Shown: positions 17,394-27,661, numbered from the stretch's first letter. The stretch: DNA of 64,000 nucleotides from CAYTLW01 sp964438735 (GCA_964438735.1 CAYTLW010000014.1:32281-96280); one strand, 5' to 3'. Program-made: numbers and translations. The notes: generated by a model from the letters alone, not told the origin.

Positions 17394-19352
17394 ATGAACC
17401 GTTCGACGCTCATCATGTTGGTGCTCTTCGTCGTGCTGCTCGGTGCCTGGTTGATCTCCCAGCGGCCGGCGACGAGCGAAGGTCCGCCGCCCCTGGCTGT
17501 GGAGGGCTTCGTCGAGGGGGTCTCGTTCCAGGACATCAAGATCCTGAACAAGGACGAGGACTCGCCATATACGAAGTTCATCGTGGAGCGGCAGGGCAGC
17601 AAGGTGGTCATGGAGCTGCAGCCGGGGCAGGAGAAGGTCAAAGCTGGCGAAAAGAAGTGGAAGGCCGTGCACACCGACGCCGACGGGGAAAAACTCGAGA
17701 CCTGGGGCCAGGCCTACCGGGTGCGCCTGTGGAACCAGGCGCTGGCGTTGAGCTTCCGCTCCTCCTATTCCTTCGAAGCCACCGACGCCGAGCTCGCCGA
17801 GTACGGCCTGGCGCCGGACAATGCCGTGACGTTCATCGCCGAGGGCGCCGGACGCACGGTCAAGCTCACGGTCGGCAAGGTCGACAAGACCGGCGAGGGC
17901 GACACCGACGCCACCACCTGGGTCATGAACCCGGAGGTGCCCAAGGTGGTCTATCAGGTGGCCGGACGCGACCTGCGCACCGAGTTGGCAGCGCCGTGGA
18001 AGGACATTCGCGAGCGCAAGCTCTTCGAGTGGAAGCTGCCCGAGGTCGACCGCATCGAGCTGGTCAATCCCAAAGATACGCGCACCGCCAAGGTCGTCAT
18101 GACCCGGCCGCCGCTGACCGCGGAGCAGAAGAAGAAGCTGGCCGAGGGCCCCAAAGACAAGGACGCCAAGGACGCCAAAGACCCCAAGGACCCCAAGGCC
18201 GACAAGGATGACAAGGAGATCCGCAAGGCCAGCGAGGGCTGGATGATCGCCGAGCCGACCGGCTATCCGCCCGGCGATATCGGCGACTGGCTGGAGTCCC
18301 TGGAGCGCATGCAGGCGACGGATTACAGGCCCTTCAAGGATGGCAAGCTGCCGCCGGATTCAGGGCTGGGCAAAGACAAGGGCGTGCGCGTGACCGTGAG
18401 CGGCGGCGGCAAGAGCGACACCTTCATCATCGGCGGCAAAGGCGACAACAAGGACGGCGACGTCTGGGTGCAGGTGGAAGGACGCACAGAACTCTACCTG
18501 GTCGCCTCCTGGTCGACCGATCAGTGCATCAAGAGCCTGGATGGGGTGCGCGATCTACGGCTGCTGGGTGCAGGCAAGTCGTCCAAGTCCAGCTACCTGA
18601 TCGCCAACGGCGTCAAGGGAAGCCTGAAGATGACCCGCAAAGACGGCAAGTGGGACGCCGGCAAGGCCGAGATCGACGCCAAGAAGATCGACGACTTCTT
18701 CAGCGACCTCGACGGCGTCCGGGTCGAGTACGACAGCGCCAGGACGCGCGCCGCAGCTGGACTGGACAAGCCCGAGTACACCTACGAATTCGAGGTCGAG
18801 GGCAAGGCGACTCGCCTACAGGTCGGCGCCAAGCAGGGCGAGGATACCTATGGCGCGCTTGGCGATGGCGACGTATTCAAGTTCCAGAGTTGGAATGCGG
18901 ATCGCCTGCGCAAGGGCCCGAATGACTTCGCCGACAAGCACCTGGTCGAGTTCGATAAGGGCGAGGTGAAGGGCCTGAGCATCGAGCCGCCGGACGGCAA
19001 ACCCGTGCCCATGAACAAGGGACCGGATGGCAAATGGCAGGTCACGGGCAAGCCGGACATCAAGCTCAAGGACCCCGCGCTGGAGGGCATCCTCGCAGCC
19101 GTGGTCGAGATCAACTACGACGCCAAGATTCCCAGCCGCAAACTGGCGGAATTCGGCCTCGACAAAGGCTATCACAGCATCACCTTCAATCTGAACCTGG
19201 GTCGCAAGGTGCAAGTTCGCGTTTCCGCAAAGGAACAAGACGGAAAGCCCTACGTCTCCGTGCATAAACAGGGCAAACTGGTCCAGATTGGCGTGATCGC
19301 CTCGATGAATGCCGGATCTCTGAAGAAAACGCTTGATGACTTGAAGGGTTGA
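17394..19352 (+). CDS. DUF4340-family membrane-anchored protein
   Basis: A 652-residue protein with a single N-terminal membrane anchor (TLIMLVLFVVLLGAWLI) and a long periplasmic part. The body shows repeated beta-rich units typical of DUF4340, for example LAEYGLAPDNAVTFI plus TVKLTVGK, and later LAEFGLDKGYHSITF. An insert of Lys/Asp repeats (KDKDAKDAKDPKDPKADK, about residue 250) is probably unstructured. The gene closes the GldA/GldF/GldG-like operon, a gene order found widely in bacteria, so a structural role with that transporter is likely. The precise function is unknown. AAGGAAGG lies upstream of the ATG. Confidence 0.86.
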   Translation: MNRSTLIMLVLFVVLLGAWLISQRPATSEGPPPLAVEGFVEGVSFQDIKILNKDEDSPYTKFIVERQGSKVVMELQPGQEKVKAGEKKWKAVHTDADGEKLETWGQAYRVRLWNQALALSFRSSYSFEATDAELAEYGLAPDNAVTFIAEGAGRTVKLTVGKVDKTGEGDTDATTWVMNPEVPKVVYQVAGRDLRTELAAPWKDIRERKLFEWKLPEVDRIELVNPKDTRTAKVVMTRPPLTAEQKKKLAEGPKDKDAKDAKDPKDPKADKDDKEIRKASEGWMIAEPTGYPPGDIGDWLESLERMQATDYRPFKDGKLPPDSGLGKDKGVRVTVSGGGKSDTFIIGGKGDNKDGDVWVQVEGRTELYLVASWSTDQCIKSLDGVRDLRLLGAGKSSKSSYLIANGVKGSLKMTRKDGKWDAGKAEIDAKKIDDFFSDLDGVRVEYDSARTRAAAGLDKPEYTYEFEVEGKATRLQVGAKQGEDTYGALGDGDVFKFQSWNADRLRKGPNDFADKHLVEFDKGEVKGLSIEPPDGKPVPMNKGPDGKWQVTGKPDIKLKDPALEGILAAVVEINYDAKIPSRKLAEFGLDKGYHSITFNLNLGRKVQVRVSAKEQDGKPYVSVHKQGKLVQIGVIASMNAGSLKKTLDDLKG

Positions 19353-19701
19353 CGGCCGAACATGGGGCGTGCGCCAGCACGCAATCGCGCGCCTTGAGGG
19401 CTGCATAGCACGGGTCGTTGCCGGCCATTTTTCACACTCAACCTGTTGATACGACACCGCTACCTCTCGCGATTGCACAGGTTCAGGCTTGTGTTGGGCG
19501 CCGAATCCGATCTATCTTGCTCGGCAAGGGCCGAGACCGACCGCAAGCGCGGCCAGTTTGGTTCGAACATGTGCGGATTAGCGGAGTTTTTGCCGATTCG
19601 CGCCGTGGGCTGGAGCGTTGCGTCCGGCGGGACTTCGACCGATCGAAAGATCGGGTTCAGGACATCCAAACGACTTTCTTCCCGACAGTGTGGAGTTCAA
19701 C
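19353..19701. other. 349-base intergenic region
   Basis: Between the DUF4340 gene and the AT-hook gene. It contains a small hairpin (GCGTGC/GCACGC at 19367-19382) with no T-run directly after it, and a weak promoter candidate TTGTGT (19489-19494), 18-base spacer, TATCTT (19513-19518). I see no gene here. Confidence 0.5.
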
Positions 19702-20538
19702 ATGCGAATGCATTTCGAGACGGGTGAACTGCGCCTGACATGGAGCGCAGACGGCGGCGCTGTCGTCCAGTTGGGCGGCGCTGCCCAGGCGCTTGATGGG
19801 GCGCAGATTCGGGCGCTTTGCGAGGCGCTGGACGTGACAACTCGTCTGTCCGGCATCGGCGCGGTGACGGCAGCACCCGCGGTTGCCATCAGCCCTGCCA
19901 CCAGCCCGGCACCCGTGGCCGTCGAAGCCAAGACGGCGCCACCCGTCGAAGTGCCCGCCGCAGCCGCGGCACCCGCTGCGCCAGCGACCGGCGCCAGCCC
20001 CGCATTTGGCACCAGTCATCGGGACGCCGGCCTGCTCCTGCTCGATGGCGAGGCCGTCAAGCGCGGCCCCAAAGCGACAGCAGAGCGAGCCGGTCCACGC
20101 AAGGGCCGGCGGCGCGGTCGCCCGCCGGGTAAGGGCCGAGCCACCAACAAGTCGGCCGCCACCGGCACGACGACGCCAGCAGCGGCGGCCAGCCCAAAGA
20201 CCGCCACACCCAAGCCGCGGGGCCCGCTTCCCGCCGCCAATCGGCGCGGTCGGGGACGACCGCGCGGCGGCCGAAGCGGACGCAGCCGCAAGCCGATCGT
20301 CGACTCCATGGCCACCTGGATGCGCAACAACTCCGGCGCCCACGGCATCGACGCGCTGGTCAACGCTGCCGAAGATGGCGGTTGGACGGCGGCCAAAGAG
20401 GTCGCGCCCGCGATCCGCGCCGCGCTCAGCCGCAACGCTGACCTGTTCGCAAGGCAGGGCGACGGCAGCTTCGTACTGCGCGCCACCTTGCCGCCGGGCA
20501 AGGTCGTGCGCCGTCGCCGTAAGTCCCGAAGCGAATAG
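19702..20538 (+). CDS. Putative AT-hook / winged-helix DNA-binding protein
   Basis: A 278-residue protein. The N-terminal 50 residues look like a small beta-rich module (MRMHFETGELRLTWSADGG). A Pro/Ala-rich linker follows, then two strongly basic blocks with Arg-Gly-Arg-Pro cores (RRRGRPPGKGR near 160 and GRGRPRGGRSGR near 210) that match AT-hooks. The last 65 residues (MATWMRNNSGAHGIDALVNA to DLFARQGDGSFVLR) have the pattern of a small winged-helix such as HARE-HTH, where the final wing strand ends in G-x-F. DNA binding is inferred from these features, not shown. The start at 19702 follows GGAG at a short distance; 19708 is an alternative. The gene converges on the PilZ gene. Confidence 0.7.
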   Translation: MRMHFETGELRLTWSADGGAVVQLGGAAQALDGAQIRALCEALDVTTRLSGIGAVTAAPAVAISPATSPAPVAVEAKTAPPVEVPAAAAAPAAPATGASPAFGTSHRDAGLLLLDGEAVKRGPKATAERAGPRKGRRRGRPPGKGRATNKSAATGTTTPAAAASPKTATPKPRGPLPAANRRGRGRPRGGRSGRSRKPIVDSMATWMRNNSGAHGIDALVNAAEDGGWTAAKEVAPAIRAALSRNADLFARQGDGSFVLRATLPPGKVVRRRRKSRSE

Positions 20539-20544
20539 GGCTCA

Positions 20545-20560
20545 CCGCCGTCAGCGGCGG
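20545..20560. terminator. GC hairpin between convergent genes
   Basis: CCGCCG (20545-20550) and CGGCGG (20555-20560) form a perfect stem around TCAG, between the AT-hook gene and the PilZ gene. There is no T-run, so it may only be a weak or bidirectional end point. Confidence 0.3.
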
Positions 20561-20574
20561 ACCTGCACTGGCAG

Positions 20575-21195
20575 TCAGTCGCCGATTCGTCTGGCGAGGT
20601 TGGACGCCCGTGCAGCGAAGACCCATTGCACGATGCGCGCTTCATCGGCCGAAGCCAGGTCGATGAATTCACAGGCCAGGGCGCCATTGGCCTCACCGCC
20701 CTGGCCCCGAACCACACGCGCCAGCGCCCGCACCGGCGCCTCTGCACCGGCCAGGCCGATCGCGACCTGAATCTCGGCGTCGGGTTCCAACGTCGGGCCA
20801 CCGACAACGCGAAAGCCAGATGCAGACAAGTCGACCGGCCCGGCGAGCGCGGTCGCCTCGTCGCCGGGACCCTGAATCGTGATCTCCAGCTGCACACCGG
20901 CCCGAACGAACTCACGCCGTTGACCGGCGCCCGGCTCCGATAAGGAGACCAGATAGTAGCTCGACGGCATGACCGCTTCAATCCGCATGGGCCAGCGCAA
21001 CAGGCGATCACCATGTGCGAACAGGACGGTCGCTTCGACGCCGGCGGCAGCGATCGGGTCGACGTTGTTGGCGGTACGATCTGCGATGATTCCGCTGCTA
21101 CCCAGGCGACCGACGGTGGTCACATCGCTGAAGGGAATGCCCTCCACCTGGAACAGCACCGTGATCCGGTCACCCGGATTGGGACGGAGCGCCAT
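20575..21195 (-). CDS. PilZ-domain protein, probable cyclic-di-GMP receptor
   Basis: A 206-residue cytoplasmic protein with an N-terminal YcgR/PilZN-like beta domain (about 1-90) and a C-terminal PilZ domain (about 92-200). Both cyclic-di-GMP-binding signatures are intact: RREFVR at residues 93-98 (RxxxR) and DLSASG at 122-127 (DxSxxG). It should therefore bind the second messenger. The gene starts five bases after the stop of the FHA coiled-coil gene, so the two are co-transcribed. That links second-messenger sensing to a phosphothreonine-recognition protein; the downstream process is unknown. Confidence 0.87.
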   Translation of the reverse strand: MALRPNPGDRITVLFQVEGIPFSDVTTVGRLGSSGIIADRTANNVDPIAAAGVEATVLFAHGDRLLRWPMRIEAVMPSSYYLVSLSEPGAGQRREFVRAGVQLEITIQGPGDEATALAGPVDLSASGFRVVGGPTLEPDAEIQVAIGLAGAEAPVRALARVVRGQGGEANGALACEFIDLASADEARIVQWVFAARASNLARRIGD

Positions 21196-21200
21196 CGCCC

Positions 21201-23297
21201 TCAGCTCAACTGACCGCGCAGGCTGCGAACCAGGCGCTTGAGTTCTGCGTTGCGACCGCTGCAGGCGTCCAGGCTCTCCTGCATCAATTCCATGCCCTCG
21301 GAACGCTCGTCGGCATCGTCACTGCGAATCTGCTCGAACGCGTCGGACAGCTGCATGAAGTCGTTTCGGAAGCTCGACACCGCGCCGTTCAGGTCGCCGA
21401 CCATCTGCGAAAGCTCGGTCAGGTCTGCGCCGCCGGCATCGCCACCGCTGGCCTGGGCCGCAGTCAGGGACTCTTCGGCGCGGGCAAGCTGACCCTTCAG
21501 GGCATCCAACTCGCCGCGAAGGGCGTCTTCAGCGGCGCCATTGTCGCCTGCCGAACCGCGTGCATCTGCGGCATCCTTGCGGGCGTCGTCCAGGTCCTTG
21601 AGCAGCTTCTTGATGCGCTTCATGTTGGCGCTTTGTGCGGCCTCCAGGTCCTCGCGATCGGCGTTGGCGGCCTTGAGGTCCTTGCGCGCCTTTTCGAGCT
21701 CGGCGGGGTCGGCGGCCGGGGCATCGCTCGCCTCAGCGACCTGCGCCTGCAGCGCTGTCACTTGATCGCGCAGCTTGGCCAGCTCCGCCGTATCCGCTTC
21801 GTTGGACTGACCGGCGGCGGCCTTGGCGGCCTTCAGTTCGCCTTCCAGTTCGGCGATTCGCGCCACGCTGGCGGCGTCGGCCTCGGCGGACTCTCCGGCG
21901 GCGGCTGCTGCCGACTCGGCGGTCTCGGCACGCTTGTTGGCGGCGGCCAGATCACCCTGCACCTGGGCCAACTCAGACTTCAGGGAATCGACCTCGGCTT
22001 TGGCCGCCTCCACGGCCGCGGCCTGGGCGTCGTAATCCGCCTGCGAGACCGACGGGCCCTTGGCAGAGGCCTCAGCAGCGGTGGACTTGAGCTGCGCGAC
22101 CTGGTCCTCGAGCGCCTTGCGACTGGCCTGGGTGGCTTCGTTCTGCGAGCGAAGCATGCCGGCCAACTCCTCGGCGTTGCGGCGACCTGCGCGGGCTTCC
22201 TCGTACTTCTCCTGGGCATGCTCGAGATCGTGCTTGGCGGTATCGAGTTGCGATTGGATTTCGGTCAGCGCCGCCTCGTCGACCTGGCCGCCGGCAGGTG
22301 CGGCCGCCAGCTGCTCGCGCAGCGAGTCGAGTTCCGTCGCCGACGCCTGCACCTGCGCCTCGTTTTCTGTGGCCTTGGCCTGGGCTTCGTCCAGCTGGCC
22401 CTTGAGCTCGTCGACCTCCGCCAACGCCTTGTCGGCCTCGTCGCGCGCGCTGTCGGCGTCCTCACAGGCCTTCTCAAACTCTTCGCGCAACTGGCCGACC
22501 TCGCCGGCGGCTACGCGCAGCTGCTCGACCTCTGCCTGCAGGGCGTTGAGCTTCTCTTCGCCGCCAGCGCCGTCTTCCATGCGCTTGCTTAGCGACTCGA
22601 GTTCGATCTCCAGGCCCTGAATCTTCGCGTCTCGCTGCTCGAGATCACCGGCCAGGCGCTCCACATCGCCGCGTAGACTTTCGATCACTTCGGCGTCCGC
22701 TTCGGCCAGCGGCGGATCATCCGGCAGCGGCTCGAAGTCGTCCACGTAGTCGTCCACCTCGGGCTCGTCGAAGTCGGCCATCGGCGGCGGCGGGATCGGA
22801 TCGGCGGCCGGCGGAGGTGGGATGTCCGCGCCACCGGGGGGCGGTGGAATGTCGTCCATAGGGGCCGGCTCTTCCCAGCCGCCCGCATCGGCAAATCGCG
22901 TCGCTTCGACGTCTTCGTCGCCGTAGTCGATCACCTCGTCGATGGTGTCCTCATAGCCTTCGGGCGCGCCGCCCTGGGCCCGGCGCAGATCTTCTTCGTC
23001 CAGATCGAAGCGCATCTCGAAGTTGCCGCACATGAAGAACTCGCCGTCATCGAGCGAGACCGGATCCTGCGGCGACAGGCGGTTGTTCTGGTAGTACGTG
23101 CCGTTGGACGAACCATTGTCCTGCAACCAGTAGCTCTCGCCGTCGAAGAAGACGCGGGCATGCTGGCGCGAGACGCTCTGGGTAGAGGTCCGGATCCCGC
23201 ACGATCGATGTCGACCGACCATGACCTCGGGATTGTCCTCACCGACGACCATCTCAAGAGGTTCACCACTGTCACCGATGTAGCTGATGCGTGCCAC
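21201..23297 (-). CDS. FHA-domain protein with very long coiled coil
   Basis: About 698 residues. An N-terminal FHA domain (about 20-95) carries the phosphothreonine-binding signature VGRHRSCGIRTSTQSVSRQH and DNGSSNGTYYQNNRL. A Pro/Asp-rich linker (about 130-200) with DIPPPPGGADIPPPP-like stretches follows, then some 450 residues of Ala/Glu/Lys heptads forming a coiled coil. A short globular or helical end completes it. AGGAGG at 23305-23310 is seven bases from the GTG at 23297 but only one from the ATG at 23303, so I prefer the GTG. The protein could act as a scaffold recruited by one of the Ser/Thr kinases common in this organism. It is operonic with the PilZ gene. Confidence 0.85.
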   Translation of the reverse strand: MARISYIGDSGEPLEMVVGEDNPEVMVGRHRSCGIRTSTQSVSRQHARVFFDGESYWLQDNGSSNGTYYQNNRLSPQDPVSLDDGEFFMCGNFEMRFDLDEEDLRRAQGGAPEGYEDTIDEVIDYGDEDVEATRFADAGGWEEPAPMDDIPPPPGGADIPPPPAADPIPPPPMADFDEPEVDDYVDDFEPLPDDPPLAEADAEVIESLRGDVERLAGDLEQRDAKIQGLEIELESLSKRMEDGAGGEEKLNALQAEVEQLRVAAGEVGQLREEFEKACEDADSARDEADKALAEVDELKGQLDEAQAKATENEAQVQASATELDSLREQLAAAPAGGQVDEAALTEIQSQLDTAKHDLEHAQEKYEEARAGRRNAEELAGMLRSQNEATQASRKALEDQVAQLKSTAAEASAKGPSVSQADYDAQAAAVEAAKAEVDSLKSELAQVQGDLAAANKRAETAESAAAAAGESAEADAASVARIAELEGELKAAKAAAGQSNEADTAELAKLRDQVTALQAQVAEASDAPAADPAELEKARKDLKAANADREDLEAAQSANMKRIKKLLKDLDDARKDAADARGSAGDNGAAEDALRGELDALKGQLARAEESLTAAQASGGDAGGADLTELSQMVGDLNGAVSSFRNDFMQLSDAFEQIRSDDADERSEGMELMQESLDACSGRNAELKRLVRSLRGQLS

Positions 23298-23414
23298 AGG
23301 CATCCCTCCTGGGCGGCGGCCCTGCCACCGCTGCGGCTCCCTTGACGCTTTCGCGAGCAGCCGACGACGGCGCATGAACCGGAATTCCGCTCCCGGTCTT
23401 GCGTCCGGTGCGCG

Positions 23415-23443
23415 AAACTAGCAAACGACAGGGCGCCGTTCAA
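23415..23443 (-). promoter_or_regulatory. Putative promoter of the FHA-PilZ operon
   Basis: On the minus strand: TTGAAC (23443-23438), a 17-base spacer, and TAGTTT (23420-23415). The leader to the GTG at 23297 would be about 110 bases. Assigned by eye. Confidence 0.35.
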
Positions 23444-23509
23444 TGCCTCGGCATGGCCTTGTTTGCAGGTGGTTTTTCGTCCGAGGCCCGGGTTTTTCCT
23501 CGCTGGACC

Positions 23510-23537
23510 TTGACAGCATGCCCCCCCAACCTAACTT
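23510..23537 (+). promoter_or_regulatory. Putative dnaK promoter
   Basis: CTTGACA ending at 23515, a 16-base spacer, and TAACTT at 23532-23537. A run of seven C residues lies in the spacer. The enterobacterial heat-shock sigma consensus does not fit in spacing, so I read it as a housekeeping-type promoter. Confidence 0.45.
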
Positions 23538-23672
23538 GCGATTGCGAGGCGGCCCAGAATAGGCCTGTAATCTCGCATATGTATGGCAAGATCGGGGGCA
23601 AATCGCGCCCGCTCGAAGCGCCGCATCCCCAGGCTGGCAGGTCGCCACCGGGCGACCCAGCGGGAGACGAAC

Positions 23673-25595
23673 ATGGGAAAGATTATCGGAATCGACCTCG
23701 GAACCACCAACTCGGTCGTCGCGGTCATGGAAGGTGGCAAGCCGAAGGTCATCGCCAACCAGGAAGGCAATCGCACGACACCCTCCGTGGTGGCGTGGAA
23801 TGACAAGGGAGAGGTCCTTGTCGGGCAGATCGCGCTGCGCCAGGCGGTCGTGAATCCGGAGAACACGGTGTTCTCGGCCAAGCGCCTCATCGGTCGCAAG
23901 TTCGTCGAGATCGCCGACGATCGCAGCCACCTGCCCTACGAGGTCAAGGCTGCCGACAATGGCGACGCGCACGTGGAAGTGAGCGGCCGCCTGATGTCGC
24001 CGCCCGAGGTCTCCTCGAAGGTGCTGGCCAAACTCAAGGAGGCCGCAGAGGCCTACCTGGGTGAGACGGTCACCGAGGCCGTGATCACGGTGCCGGCCTA
24101 CTTCAATGACTCGCAGCGAAGCGCCACCAAGGACTCCGGACGGATCGCCGGCCTGGACGTCAAGCGCATCGTCAACGAGCCCACCGCAGCGGCGCTGGCC
24201 TACGGGCTGGAGCAGGTTGAGGAGAAGACCATCGCGGTCTTCGATCTCGGCGGCGGCACGTTCGACATCTCGATCCTCGAGGTCTCGGATAACGTGGTCG
24301 AGGTCAAAGCGACCAACGGCGACACCCGCCTGGGCGGCGACGACATCGACGTGGCCTTGATCCAATTCCTGGTGCGCGAGTTCAAGAAGGACCAGGGAAT
24401 CGATCTGGGCAACGACAAGATGGCCATGCAGCGCCTGAAGGAGGCCGCCGAGAAGGCCAAGCGCGAGCTGTCGACGACCACGGAGACCGAGGTCAACCTG
24501 GCCTTCATCACCATGGACGCCAGCGGCCCCAAGCACCTGCAGCAGCGAATCTCCCGGGCCACCCTGGAGCAGCTCTGCGAGGATATCTTCACGCGCATCC
24601 ACGAGCCCTGCCGCAAGGCATTGGCCGACGCCGGGCGCAATACCAAGCAGATCGACGAGGTCCTGTTGGTGGGCGGCTCGACCCGCATCCCGCGCGTGCG
24701 CGACATCGTCAAGGAGATCTTCGGCAAGGAGCCCAACCAGTCGGTCAACCCCGACGAGGTGGTGGCCCTGGGCGCCGCTGTTCAGGCGGGTGTGCTCGCG
24801 GGCGACGTCAAGGACATGCTCCTGCTCGACGTCACGCCCCTGTCGCTGGGTGTGGAGACCATGGGCGGCATCATGACCGTGCTGGTCAAGCGCAATACGA
24901 CCATCCCCCACCGCAAGGCCGAGATCTTCTCGACCGCCGAAGATGGCCAGCATGCGGTCACGATCAAGGTCCTCCAGGGCGAGCGTGAGATGGCCCGCGC
25001 CAACAAGTTGCTGGGTCAGTTCAACCTCGAGGGCATCCCGCCGGCGCCGCGCGGCGTGCCACAGGTCGAGGTCACCTTCGACATCGACGCCAACGGCATC
25101 CTGCACGTGTCGGCCAAGGATAAGGCCACGGGCAAGGAGCAGAAGATCACCGTGCAGGGCGGCAGCGGCCTGAGCGAAGAAGAGGTCCAGGACCTGGTCA
25201 AGGAAGCCGAGAAGCACGCCGACGAGGACAAGGCGGCAAAGGAGCGCGCCGAGACGCGCAACCAGGCCGACGCCACCGTCTACCAGATGGAGAAGATGCT
25301 CACGGAGCATGGCGACAAGCTGCCCGAGGGCGACAAGGGCACGGTGGAAGCCGCGCTCGAGAAGGCCCGCGAAGCCCTCAAGGGCGATGACGTCGAGGCC
25401 ATCAAGGCCAGCCAGGAAGAGCTGAAGCAGGCGGCCTACAAGCTGTCCGAGGTCATGTACGCCCAGCAGGGCGGCGAGCCCGAGGGTGGCGCGCCCGGCC
25501 CCGACGGCCCGACCCCGCCGCCAGCAGGCGACGCCAAGGTCGATGATTCCAAGGGCGGCGACGACGTCGTCGACGCCGAGTTCGAGGTGAACTAG
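23673..25595 (+). CDS. dnaK: Molecular chaperone DnaK (Hsp70)
   Basis: A 640-residue Hsp70 chaperone that binds exposed hydrophobic segments in an ATP-driven cycle. The ATPase signatures GIDLGTTNSVVAVMEGG, AVFDLGGGTFDISIL and VLLVGGSTRIPRVRDIVKE are all present. The linker DMLLLDVTPLSLGVETMGG leads into the substrate-binding domain, and an acidic Gly/Pro-rich tail ends in DDVVDAEFEVN. Length and order match canonical DnaK. GGGAG precedes the ATG at 23673. A J-domain gene follows after 169 bases on the same strand, but no grpE or hrcA is visible nearby. Confidence 0.98.
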   Translation: MGKIIGIDLGTTNSVVAVMEGGKPKVIANQEGNRTTPSVVAWNDKGEVLVGQIALRQAVVNPENTVFSAKRLIGRKFVEIADDRSHLPYEVKAADNGDAHVEVSGRLMSPPEVSSKVLAKLKEAAEAYLGETVTEAVITVPAYFNDSQRSATKDSGRIAGLDVKRIVNEPTAAALAYGLEQVEEKTIAVFDLGGGTFDISILEVSDNVVEVKATNGDTRLGGDDIDVALIQFLVREFKKDQGIDLGNDKMAMQRLKEAAEKAKRELSTTTETEVNLAFITMDASGPKHLQQRISRATLEQLCEDIFTRIHEPCRKALADAGRNTKQIDEVLLVGGSTRIPRVRDIVKEIFGKEPNQSVNPDEVVALGAAVQAGVLAGDVKDMLLLDVTPLSLGVETMGGIMTVLVKRNTTIPHRKAEIFSTAEDGQHAVTIKVLQGEREMARANKLLGQFNLEGIPPAPRGVPQVEVTFDIDANGILHVSAKDKATGKEQKITVQGGSGLSEEEVQDLVKEAEKHADEDKAAKERAETRNQADATVYQMEKMLTEHGDKLPEGDKGTVEAALEKAREALKGDDVEAIKASQEELKQAAYKLSEVMYAQQGGEPEGGAPGPDGPTPPPAGDAKVDDSKGGDDVVDAEFEVN

Positions 25596-25764
25596 ATGTC
25601 CGAGGCGCAAGTGGTGAGCCGGTCAGGGCGGCGAGGTGCAAGCCAGGTGGCTAGGGCAGACCGAAGGAATAGCCGAGCTATTTCGAGAGGCTGCCGGAGC
25701 CGCATGGCGCAGTCAGATCGTCGTCTTGGACGGATTGCCATCTCAGCCGAGGACATCTAGCTTC

Positions 25765-26697
<933 letters not shown>

Positions 26698-26737
26698 CTC
26701 TCCCGTTGTCCCAGCGCGTGCACGCTGCCGACCGCGC

Positions 26738-26766
26738 TTGACAGGGGCGGTCCGGGGCAGGACATT
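26738..26766 (+). promoter_or_regulatory. Putative promoter of the barrel/gp19 cassette
   Basis: TTGACA at 26738-26743, a 17-base spacer, and GACATT at 26761-26766, about 40 bases before the first gene of the three-gene cassette. The -35 box is perfect and the -10 weak. Confidence 0.4.
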
Positions 26767-26808
26767 GCGTGCGCCCAAATCGCGCCGTGCGCGCTTTTCC
26801 GGAGCATC

Positions 26809-27642
26809 ATGATGAACAAGATCGCCGTCGCTCTCGCCAGTTTCGTCGCCATCGCCATGCTGGCGACCGCGGCCCTGGCCGCCGACCCGGTCAAGAAGAT
26901 CAAGCTCAGCGATCCCGCGGGTGACGACAAGGGGCCGGGAACCTACATCTACCCGTCCAACTCGGTCTACACCGCCGGCAGCTTCGACCTGCGCGGCCTG
27001 CAGGTCATCGACAAGGGCTCCACGATCGAGTTCCGCGTCGAGGTGGGCACCCGGGTCAAGGATCCCTGGAACTCCAAGGAGTGGGATGGCAACGGCTTCT
27101 CGCTCCAATTCGTACAGATCTACATCGACACCGATCACAAGGCGGGCTCGGGCTTCACCAGCACCCTGCCTGGGCTGGGCAAGCTCAGCCTGGCCGCCGA
27201 CCAGGCCTGGGATAAGGTCGTACTGATCTCACCGCAGGGTAAGCAGCGCCTCAAGTCCGAGGTGCGCTACAAGGCCGGCAAGATGGCCAAGGCAGCCGTG
27301 ATCCCGAAGACGACGCGGGCCCGGGGCAAGAAGTTGATCGCCGTGGTCAAGAAGTCCGACCTCGGCCAGCCCACCAAGGCCTGGGGACTGCAGGCTGTGA
27401 TGCAATCCAACGAAGGCTTCCCCAAGGGCAAGGACATCCTCACGCGGCCGGTCAACGAGGTTCGCGGCGAGCATCGCTTCGGCGGCGGACACGACACGAG
27501 TTGCGATCCGCAGGTGATCGACATCTTCGCCGGCAAGGCTGCCGGCTCGGCCTCAGAGGTCGCCGCTCAGAAGAGCGCGCTGGCCTGGAAGTGCGGCAGC
27601 AAGGTGGCCACCCTGCCGATGATCTACCCGTTCGCTCGCTGA
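26809..27642 (+). CDS. Exported glucodextranase C-domain-like protein
   Basis: A 277-residue secreted protein with a clear signal peptide (AVALASFVAIAMLATAALAA). The mature part matches the C-terminal carbohydrate-binding-type module of glucodextranase: SDPAGDDKGPGTYIYPSNSV near its start, then SFDLRGLQVIDKG, the SLQFVQIYIDTD strand and a two-Cys C-terminal section. That module normally lies next to catalytic domains; here it stands alone, so a binding role is likely and the ligand unknown. GGAG at 26801 is seven bases from a second ATG at 26812, which may be the true start. It leads a cassette with an outer-membrane barrel and the gp19 fusion. Confidence 0.8.
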   Translation: MMNKIAVALASFVAIAMLATAALAADPVKKIKLSDPAGDDKGPGTYIYPSNSVYTAGSFDLRGLQVIDKGSTIEFRVEVGTRVKDPWNSKEWDGNGFSLQFVQIYIDTDHKAGSGFTSTLPGLGKLSLAADQAWDKVVLISPQGKQRLKSEVRYKAGKMAKAAVIPKTTRARGKKLIAVVKKSDLGQPTKAWGLQAVMQSNEGFPKGKDILTRPVNEVRGEHRFGGGHDTSCDPQVIDIFAGKAAGSASEVAAQKSALAWKCGSKVATLPMIYPFAR

Positions 27643-27661
27643 CGCGACACCGAGGGCACCC

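Larger units (their letters stand above)
23304..23672. other. 369-base divergent intergenic region (FHA gene / dnaK)
   Basis: Holds the two opposed promoter candidates listed separately and the ribosome sites of both genes. No further gene or CIRCE-type inverted repeat was seen. Confidence 0.5.

Noticed and set aside
23418..25610. 730-residue minus-strand frame opposite dnaK
   Set aside because: It covers a perfectly conserved dnaK gene and its promoter; there is no supporting ribosome site or domain.
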